From assembly GCA_034096865.1 (NCBI GenBank), contig JAWQFJ010001285.1, positions 87,501 through 102,500 of the forward strand: a DNA stretch of 15,000 nt, in the 5' to 3' direction. Under the pieces are notes generated by a model. That model had not been told where the DNA came from and searched no databases. It was given only the letters and a program-made list of their open reading frames with translations. The DNA comes from Theodoxus fluviatilis. Its lineage: Eukaryota; Mollusca; Gastropoda; Cycloneritida; Neritidae. The position numbers were made by a program, and so were the translations under genes. Every line of letters begins with the position of its first letter. Positions within the stretch are counted from its first letter, which is position 1. Of this stretch, positions 8,789-15,000 are shown in pieces.

Positions 8789-8923
8789 TAACAAATATCG
8801 TCCCCTGTATTAATAGATATCGGAAAAATCGTCCGTCGACCTGTGAAACCCTCTGTGATCTAATTATAAAAAGGCGCGAATCAACTGTCCAATCAGCATG
8901 GCGCAACACACTTTAGCGCAAAA

Positions 8924-9214
8924 ATGACATCCCATCTATCAATATCGTCCAATGAAAGTATCAACGAACACTCTATGTCTAAACAGACGATTTTTGTTGT
9001 GACAAGCACATATAAACGGTATAACGAAGTGCTTGAAAGGCTTGGGGTGGCATATCGCCTCCACGCCGACAAAACGATTTTTTCTCAGTACCACCACAAG
9101 CCGCAGAAGGCAAATTATTTTGGCACTCACTTTTCACTATACACTTTATTAGCACTCCATAACTGTTTGGCATTAGAAATAAACGAGAGAAAAGAAAAAC
9201 CCATCCACCCGTAA
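8924..9214 (+). other. unassigned 96-codon open frame with TATA-like motif upstream
   Basis: TATAAAAAG at about 8866 lies roughly 55 bases before an ATG in fair context (AAAAATGA). The frame begins MTSHLSISSNESINEHSMSK and includes VVTSTYKRYNEVLERLG. It is not a simple-repeat artefact, but it matches no family I know, and such a length can arise by chance. It is antisense to the receptor gene and inside its intron. Confidence 0.2.
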
Positions 9215-9310
9215 ACTTTACATAGTATCCACGGTTTGATTATTTTACGAGAAATACTGTTCATTCAATTATGTAACCTACTCTGTAAACACTCGTTAGA
9301 TATTGAATCA

Positions 9311-9933
9311 TATCCGTGGAGGAGTGATACGCTTCCAATTCGTGACAGCAAAGGAAAGTCAGCATGCCGTGGTGGATATGGACCTTGCAGGAGTGATACG
9401 CTACTAGAGCGGGACAGCAAAGGAAAGACAGCATGTCATGGTGGATATGGACGATAGAGGGCTGATACGCTACCAGAGCGAGACAGCAAAGGAAGGATTT
9501 GATGTCGTGGTGGACATGGGCCTTGGAGGAGTGATACGCTACCAGAGCGACACAGCAAAGGAAGGATTTGATGCCGTGGTGGACGTGGACCTTGGAGGAG
9601 TGATACGCTACCAGAGCGAGACAGCAAAGGAAGGATTTGATGTCGTGGTGGACGTGGACCTTGGAGGAGTGATACGCTACCAGAGCGAGACAGCAAAGGA
9701 AGGATTTGATGTCGTGGTGGATATGGACCTTGGAGGAGTGATTCGCTACCAGAGCGAGACAGCAAAGGAAAGATTTGATGTCGTGGTGGACGAGGACCTT
9801 GGAGGAGTGATACGCTACCAGAGCGAGACAGCAAAGGAAGGATTTGATGTCGTGGTGGACATGGACCTTGGAGGAGTGATACGCTACCAGAGCGAGACGG
9901 CAAAGGAAGGACAGCATGCTGTGGAGGACGCAC
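9311..9933. repeat. 69-bp minisatellite abutting the exon F donor
   Basis: GTGATACGCT or a one-base variant recurs nine times at exact 69-base steps from about 9324 to 9876. The 69-bp unit (23 codons) keeps frames open on both strands, giving three long frames of 23-residue repeats that are not genes. Inner copies are almost identical; the outermost two differ more. The last partial unit passes into the exon F donor region (GCATGCTGTGGAGGACGCAC before exon base 9934), resembling the first unit (GCATGCCGTGGTGGATATGG). Confidence 0.93.
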
Positions 9934-10095
9934 CTGCTTGAGTTCCAGCTTGACGTCCCGGGTCAGGTCCAAGGAACGCTTCAGCACGGGCTTCAGCGCC
10001 ACCACCGTGCCTCGGTACACGCCCACCCTGGTCCACGTCTGCTCCTTGTGCTCCTGTCCGAAACTCAGGCTGGCCCTGCTCTTGCTTGACTGGTT
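9934..10095 (-). CDS. receptor guanylate cyclase exon F: N-lobe of kinase-homology domain
   Basis: This 162-base exon has exactly 54 codons, phase 0 at both ends. It opens with a serine-rich stretch (NQSSKSRASLSFG) in the place where vertebrate natriuretic peptide receptors carry regulatory phosphoserines; that parallel is inference. It then has YRGTVVALKPV, the counterpart of kinase strands 2-3 with the lysine kept, and ends in DVKLELKQ, the alpha-C region. No glycine-rich GxGxxG loop is visible (TRVGVYRG instead), as expected of a pseudokinase. Acceptor CTTGTCTTTCAG|AAC, donor AAGCAG|GTGCGT. A 69-bp tandem repeat abuts this donor. Confidence 0.9.
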
Positions 10096-10629
10096 CTGAA
10101 AGACAAGTAGGGACAACCATTGCTACAACACGGTTTCAATATGCACAGGCAAAGGCGGATTGATGTTGACTAAGGAATTGATGATTTGAGAAGAAACTGG
10201 CATTTGATGTTCACAACACAAACGCTTCATATAGATAACACTAAGGAGACTGGATAACAAGTAGCTGTTCGAAACAGACTGTATGTTGCAAAACTGTTAG
10301 CTTGCTTGATGAACCTTGCAACTTCAATGTCACTGTAGTTTGGATCACTTGCTTCGTCCATACATACGCGCGCGACTGCAGAGACAGAGAGACTGAAAGT
10401 GATAGAATGAGAGAATGAGAGAGAGAGAGAAAGAGAGAGAACGAGAGAGAAAGAGAACGAGAACGAGAACGAGAGAAAGAGAACAAGAGAGAGAGAAAGA
10501 TAGATAGAGGGTTGGGTAAGGGAGGCGTGGGAGTGACGTGGAAATGGGGCAGCAGACATTCAGGCAGGCATATATGCAGGCTGATTGACGAACAGACGAA
10601 GGCATTTACGGACGCACACACAGACTCAC
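10096..10629 (-). other. intron between exons G and F
   Basis: A 534-base GT-AG intron (GTGAGT ... TTTCAG) with a GA-rich array in its middle; nothing else is recognised. Confidence 0.85.
10379..10510. repeat. GA-rich microsatellite
   Basis: Interrupted GA repeats with GAAC and GAAT variants, ending in TAGATAGA. Confidence 0.93.
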
Positions 10630-10744
10630 CCCTGTGTTGCTGATAAAGGAGAGGGCGGAGTGCGTGGCGTCAGGCTGCATCTGGATGTTCTTCAGGTCGA
10701 TCTTCCAGATCAGACTGGCCAGCTCCTGCTCGTAGCGCCAGTTT
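10630..10744 (-). CDS. receptor guanylate cyclase exon G: start of intracellular region
   Basis: This 115-base exon encodes the first intracellular stretch, after the membrane helix. It contains WRYEQELASLIWKIDLKNIQ and ends SALSFISNTG. The pattern E-x-E-L-A-S-x-x-W-x-I or similar just inside the membrane is typical of natriuretic-peptide-type receptors, where it leads into the kinase-homology domain. Acceptor TTTGTCCAG|A supplies the third base of an Arg codon begun in exon H (AG + A). Donor ACAGGG|GTGAGT is in phase 0, matching exon F. Confidence 0.88.
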
Positions 10745-11149
10745 CTGGACAAAGACACGTCAAGCTAGCTAAGTGGCACCGATATGGCCGCAAACACATT
10801 CACAGCGTTAAGGTACTGGACACTTCAGAAACATGTATGTACTCTATGTGCGTACGACAAAATCATAGCAGTCTTTTATTTTCCTCAGTCTCAATGACAT
10901 CTCCAGTTACCGACAAAGAATAAGTGTACAAAGAACACGTGCACACCGTGCAAGCGTATTTTGGATGAAGAGTCTGACGAAATACAAGTTCTCAAGACCC
11001 ACTGTCCTGTATGCATTCCCTCAGTCCTCCAAACTCTTCCCAATCATCCCCCCCCCACCTCCCCCCGCTTCCGCCACCCCAGCCCCAGAAACCATCCATA
11101 TGATAATTGTGTTGTTGTTGTTGATGACGACGACGACGACGACGATGAC

Positions 11150-11210
<61 letters not shown>

Positions 11211-11615
11211 TAACTTGTTTTCTTGTCCCTTATGCACTCTGTTTTTTCCTGAATTAAAAGAAACGTCTTATGAAAGAAAACTGGACCTCTTCACTTCAAA
11301 CGTTGGCTGCGACCCAACACGTGAGGCTGTTTAACGAGCCTCTCTTAAGTGCGCTGTAATGCAATGCACACAGCGGAAACAAGAAATTGCTTCTATCTAT
11401 CGACACGACTCAGCATTTCCATTGCAGCAAGACCGACATACTACATGGCTTGATTGCTTTATTACTCCCAAAACTGCACGGCGCATCGGACTATGGACAC
11501 GTGCTTTCCAGATCCTCAACGCTGATAAGCGTCGTGAATTTTTCTTGTATGAAGCCGCGTGAGTGGACAAGTTCCAAAATCAGTAATACACGATGAGACT
11601 AATTTACTTGTTTAC
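10745..11615 (-). other. intron between exons H and G
   Basis: An 871-base GT-AG intron (GTAAAC ... GTCCAG). It contains a C-rich stretch (11047-11095) and the (GAT)n array. No gene is seen; the short frames at 11359-11596 match nothing known. Confidence 0.85.
11109..11210. repeat. (GTT)n-(GAC)n-(GAT)n trinucleotide array
   Basis: Four GTT units, about six GAC units, then about twenty GAT units. It reads as poly-Asp, poly-Met or poly-His in different frames, none of which is a gene. Confidence 0.96.
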
Positions 11616-11694
11616 CTGAAGAGGGTGAGGCCGACGATGAGGAGGATGAGCGCTATTCCACCCAGAACACTGCCCACGATCACTCCGGTGTAAT
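11616..11694 (-). CDS. receptor guanylate cyclase exon H: transmembrane helix
   Basis: This 79-base exon encodes 25 whole codons between two split ones. The peptide YTGVIVGSVLGGIALILLIV is followed by GLTLF and then Arg-Asn at the junction. About 21 uninterrupted hydrophobic or small residues, then a basic residue, make a single-pass transmembrane segment. It contains a small-residue pattern (GSVLGG) that could help helix packing. Acceptor GTCTGTGCAG|AT (phase 1), donor TTCAG|GTAAAC (phase 2); both fit the neighbouring exons. Its place between the cysteine segment and the kinase-homology domain is the fixed order of this receptor family. Confidence 0.88.
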
Positions 11695-12170
11695 CTGCAC
11701 AGACAATGAGGCAGAGCTGGTCAGGCTCCAGGTTTCGCTGCTTCTTCTGACAGAGAGAGTCACAGCTGCATGAGTTCATCACTGCGCAAAGCACATTACC
11801 ATGCGTGCTGTGGAAACTGGGAAACGCTGAGACTAACATCCATTGTTTATCCAGGTCTGTTTACTACAGTATCAAGAGGAAAGAATAATTTGGGACAAAC
11901 CATGCGATGAATTTGCGGACGCATTTTGTTTATGAGCTTCCGGATTACTTATTTAGAAGTGAGTGAGATGATCTCGATAAAACAAATCACAAAGGCATTA
12001 ACACACAATGATGGAAAGATTCGTGTTCTGTAGTGATATCGTAGAGGAGTTTGTCGCACTGTTTATTCCGTATGTTTGCTCTGCCATTCTTGTAAACAAA
12101 CCACTTAGCAAAAATGCAGGGGAAACAAACTTTCAGAATAAGCAACCAAAAACCAGAAATGAGTAGAGTG

Positions 12171-12212
<42 letters not shown>

Positions 12213-12287
12213 GAGAGAGAATGAGAGAAAGAGAGAGAATGAGAGAAAAAGAGAGAATGAGAGAAAGAGAGAAAGAGATATACTCAC
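11695..12287 (-). other. intron between exons I and H
   Basis: A 593-base GT-AG intron (GTGAGTATA ... TGTGCAG). A GA array lies just inside the donor; the remainder shows nothing recognisable. Confidence 0.85.
12175..12278. repeat. (GA)n microsatellite beside the exon I donor
   Basis: Pure GA to about 12209, then GAGAAAGAGAGAAT-type units up to 12278, only about ten bases from the donor at 12287. Confidence 0.95.
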
Positions 12288-12381
12288 TGGGAGGAGGTTT
12301 ACAACGCTCCCCAGTGTAGCCACACTCAGGTTCATCCAGAGGCACCGAGCCTCCAAACACGTCCATCTCCTCATGGAAATA
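12288..12381 (-). CDS. receptor guanylate cyclase exon I: juxtamembrane extracellular segment
   Basis: This 94-base exon gives 31 codons plus one base. The peptide runs from YFHEEMDVFGGS to PLDEPECGYTGERCKPPP. The P-x-D-E-P-x-CG-(x)n-C motif with two cysteines is the usual last extracellular segment of receptor guanylate cyclases, just before the membrane. Acceptor TGTGCCTACAG|TAT, phase 0. Donor CCCA|GTGAGTATA, phase 1. Joined to exon H the sequence continues into N-Y-T, an extra possible glycosylation sequon at the membrane edge. A (GA)n array begins about 10 bases beyond the donor, inside the next intron. Confidence 0.88.
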
Positions 12382-13068
12382 CTGTAGGCACAACATTAGA
12401 CGAAACTCACTGGAGATCTTCAAATATTAAACACATAGAAAACTTCTTCTCCTATGTTAGTTATGCATCAGCACATTTCTGTTTTGTCCATACGCATCTA
12501 ATTGTTTACAACTGACCTAGGCGCGGGGGAAAGATATAGTGAAGTATATGCAAAGGTGTTAGTGGTGACATAGATTTCTTTGCATGGGGTGATGGCACTA
12601 CTGAATGTGAAGGTACTGCGGAGATAAATTAGTTGCGAAACCACATGGAAATTGTGTGTGATGAAATAAGATAAGCAAGAAAACCATTTACAATAACATA
12701 TTACTGCCAGATTATAAGCATAAAGTTCACCGATACCCAATATTTTGATTAAATATATGTCTAGAAGTGTTTCCACAAATGAAAATTAAATAAGACATTA
12801 TATTTTAGAATCAACCAATGAATGGTCACTGTAACGTCTTACCATGTGCGCTCATGGGAACATACAGGCTGAAGTCTTCCTTTTTACTCAACAATAAAAT
12901 TCTGACCATCCCTCCACCTGTGAATTAACGCCTCTTTGCCTTCAATAAAGGACTGCTTTTCGAAAGGGGTATACATCTGAACGCTACTTTGGCCGTGCAG
13001 CAACTGCATTATTTGCGACGGCGCAAACGCGACTGCCCTGCACCACGAGGACGCCATTGCTGACGTAC
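12382..13068 (-). other. intron between exons J and I
   Basis: A 687-base GT-AG intron (GTACGT ... CCTACAG), AT-rich, without microsatellites or recognisable elements. Confidence 0.85.
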
Positions 13069-13232
13069 CAGCTGACTACGGTGCACGCTGTCTCGAAGGA
13101 TGGCGCCGATGGGGAGCAGCGTGGCGTTGCGTGTGGCGTTGCGTGTGTTGTTGTAGGGACGCAGCGCCAGGACTGTGTAGTTGGCCTCGGCGTCCCCGCT
13201 CTTGTCGATGTAGCTCTGGAATCCCTGGATGC
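13069..13232 (-). CDS. receptor guanylate cyclase exon J: end of ligand-binding domain
   Basis: This 164-base exon encodes the C-terminal part of the extracellular ANF-receptor-type (periplasmic-binding-like) ligand-binding domain. It contains GFQSYIDKSGDAEANYTVLA, close to the family pattern F-x-D-Y-I-D-x-x-G-D-A-E-x-N-Y-T-L. The acceptor follows a pyrimidine-rich CCTTCCTTCCCCTCGCAG; the donor is CTG|GTACGT. It enters with two bases of a split codon and leaves in phase 0, matching exon I. Four N-glycosylation sequons (NYT, NNT, NAT, NAT) lie within about 20 residues, two of them made by a 12-bp tandem duplication. The preceding exon, which must end one base into a codon, was not recognised between 13233 and 15000. 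Confidence 0.87.
13121..13144 (-). repeat. 12-bp tandem duplication inside exon J
   Basis: GTGGCGTTGCGT occurs twice back to back (13121-13132, 13133-13144), with a diverged third copy after it. On the coding strand it adds the four residues N-A-T-R, so the protein reads N-N-T-R-N-A-T-R-N-A-T, three sequons in series. Confidence 0.9.
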
Positions 13233-13685
13233 CTGCGAGGGGAAGGAAGGTTCAACGTCCAGCTTTGGCATCGTGCTTGCATGCTCGTTTCGCACGTAAA
13301 AAAGCAGTTGTTAAAGCAAGAATTTGGGTATCGGAAAGTCTCAGTAAGCTGGTGGGCTCATGACCCGTTTGAACGACCAATCAACGTCCCTCGAATATAT
13401 TTTCTTGAAAGACTGGCAACATTTGTCTTCGAGTGAGGTTGATTGTTCGGTGAGAACAGGTCATTGGTCCACTGTATCACATCAAGCGTTACACGAAAAC
13501 AAATGTCTGTAAATTTGCATGAAACTTTCAAATGCAATTGATTCTCGACCAAACGTGAACTCTACATTTAGGTAAAGTCAACTTCATCGCAAATATGTTT
13601 CTGCTGTGAGACAAGCGCTTTCTGCACTAGTGGACTACTTTAAATATCTAAATCATGAAAATGTTTGGTTACTTTACACATTCAA

Positions 13686-13688
13686 CCC

Positions 13689-13719
<31 letters not shown>

Positions 13720-13808
13720 AAACTCACACACACAAGCGCGCGTACACACACATACTCACACACATTAGCGCGCGCGTACTCACATACACACACGCGCGCG
13801 CCCGCGCG

Positions 13809-13857
<49 letters not shown>

Positions 13858-13860
13858 TCA
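13686..13860. repeat. poly-C run followed by (CA)n with CG-alternating blocks
   Basis: Twenty C residues (13686-13705) lead into CA repeats interrupted by GCGCGCGT and CGCGCGCGCCCGCGCG blocks, then a pure CA run to about 13852. Long alternating purine-pyrimidine stretches such as these can adopt Z-DNA. Confidence 0.95.
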
Positions 13861-14349
13861 TTTTTCTTGTTCAAGTGCTGCATTTGCTTCCGTCAAACTT
13901 TTGGCAGCAATTTTCCTGTTTTCTTTGGATGGGGAATAACTACTGGTTCATGATTTCAAACGAATACATCTCTCGTTGTCTGCTGAACATTGCATACGTG
14001 CCTAGCATCGCGCACACAAAACGTATGGGTCAATTTTCAAACGAGGGCACACAGAAAGAAACTGACGTCAGCCCATCTGTTCTGTACTGAAATCTGCTTC
14101 TGACAATGCATACAACGCAGCTCGATAAAACGTCACAATCACATACTAATGAATAGGAAAAATCAATGTTAAATGCTTTCTGTAACTGAATAGACATTTA
14201 AAAAATTCTTGAAAAATGCTGCCCCCATCACCTTGTCTCATAGATAATGTGCAAATCCCTTAATCATTGTCTTTGTAATAGTATACGTGCAGATCAAAGA
14301 GTCTCTAATTTTCGTTAAAAGACCCTCGCGCTGCTCAGTAGCCGTAAAT

Positions 14350-14740
14350 TTCACGTCTTCGGCTTGGCGAGCATAAAGAGCAGTGGTGTGGAGAGGTCGT
14401 TTTGTCCCCACGTGACACGGCGTGTTTGCTGCCTGCCAGAGTCAAGGACACCTGGTGACGCTCTAACCTCTCGGAAAGCGCCAGGCCTTTTTGAAGTGCC
14501 CAGCCTTCCATTGCGTGGAGGGACGCGGCGCTGGTGCTGAGCGGGGATGGGTGGCCATGCAGCCCGTCTCGCCAGTCCCCACCACTCGCACGCTGATAAG
14601 GTGTGCCGGCCGTTCTTGGCCAAGATTGACTGCTGTTGATCCAGCCGCTTTTTTCACCCCAGTGGTGTGGAGCCGCCTTCCCTTAGGATACGAGGCAAGG
14701 GCACGGTGTAGGACGTAACTACGCCATCCCACGTGACTGA
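14350..14740. other. GC-richer block of unknown nature
   Basis: About 390 bases with higher GC than the surroundings, open in several overlapping frames on both strands. GCAGTGGTGTGGAG-like sequence occurs near 14381 and again (CCAGTGGTGTGGAG) near 14660. It may be a copy of a dispersed repeat; I see no tRNA-like promoter boxes, and no protein family is recognised. Confidence 0.3.
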
Positions 14741-15000
14741 ATCACATGGGAAGCCATTGGATGTTGACTTTTTGTTAGTTTTAAAGCAGGAGTTTAGACT
14801 CCATTCGAGACGGCAAATTTATGCATAGATGGGCACACACAGGGACCAATACCATATACCTAATACAGGCAAAGCACATGCACGTCCGCGCACACGACCA
14901 CATAAAAACACTAGAACATTTAGTAGCTTCAAACAAAACTGCATAGGGAAAACAAAAGGGAAAAAAATTACTAAACTGGGATCAGACCCCACTAAGACCA

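Larger units (their letters stand above)
8183..9933 (-). other. 1.75-kb intron between exons F and E
   Basis: A GT-AG intron (GTGCGT ... GAAG). It contains a segment of related inverted and direct repeats (8551-8830), a TATA-like motif before a 96-codon open frame (8866-9214), and the 69-bp minisatellite beside exon F. Both intron ends carry the octamer AGGTGCGT. Confidence 0.85.
13233..15000 (-). other. upstream intron or intergenic sequence, no exon recognised
   Basis: Exon J begins with two bases of a split codon, so an upstream exon must exist. No piece of the ligand-binding domain was recognised here on the minus strand. The stretch holds a poly-C/(CA)n/CG-rich array (13686-13860), AT-rich sequence to about 14340, and a GC-richer block to about 14740. 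Confidence 0.6.

Noticed and set aside
9261..10116. Open frames of 167 (plus), 218 and 226 (minus) codons with 23-residue repeats
   Set aside because: The 69-bp unit is a multiple of three and stop-free in several frames, so long frames arise automatically; only 9934-10095 is supported as exon.
10961..11257. Poly-Asp, poly-Met and poly-His frames
   Set aside because: Translation of the (GAT)n array in different frames.
13358..13552. 64-codon minus-strand frame as the exon before exon J
   Set aside because: No ligand-binding-domain motif and no donor in the required phase was recognised.
14351..14732. Overlapping 75- to 90-codon frames in the GC-richer block as a gene or upstream receptor exon
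   Set aside because: No resemblance to the ligand-binding domain or another family; open frames on both strands fit GC-rich composition.

Overview
The window is animal genomic DNA. It is intron-rich, has GT-AG splice sites, is full of microsatellites, and carries 3' ends of LINE retrotransposons. The repeat style, together with a receptor-type guanylate cyclase, suggests a marine invertebrate, most likely a mollusc (snail or bivalve). That assignment is inference; no marker gene in the window settles the species.

One gene dominates. On the minus strand, from about 13232 down to 1, lie eleven consecutive exons of a receptor (particulate) guanylate cyclase of the natriuretic-peptide-receptor / Gyc76C type. 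Every exon pair joins with matching splice phase, giving 1320 coding bases (about 440 codons) with no frameshift or stop. In transcript order they encode: the end of the extracellular ligand-binding domain (exon J, 13069-13232); the membrane-proximal cysteine segment (I, 12288-12381); the transmembrane helix (H, 11616-11694); the kinase-homology domain (G 10630-10744, F 9934-10095, E 8078-8182, D 6560-6631, C 4760-4925, B 1001-1150, A 438-618); and the first codons of the linker helix before the cyclase domain (1-32). The N-terminal exons lie beyond 15000 or were not recognised. The catalytic cyclase exons lie beyond position 1. Exon letters run A to J from low to high coordinate.

The rest is intron. 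It holds (CT/GA)n, (CA)n, (TCTG)n, (CCGT)n and (GAT)n arrays, two retrotransposon 3' ends at 6889-7033 and 7115-7713 on the same strand as the gene, a GC-rich segment near 14350-14740, and three tandem repeats that abut splice sites.

The most unusual signal is a roughly 38-bp minisatellite (4914-5568) whose unit contains the 3' splice site and first 12 exon bases of exon C. It leaves about 16 near-copies of a splice acceptor in tandem just upstream of the real one. A 69-bp minisatellite abuts the donor of exon F, and a 94-bp-period duplication abuts the acceptor of exon B. No RNA gene, CRISPR array or bacterial system was found.
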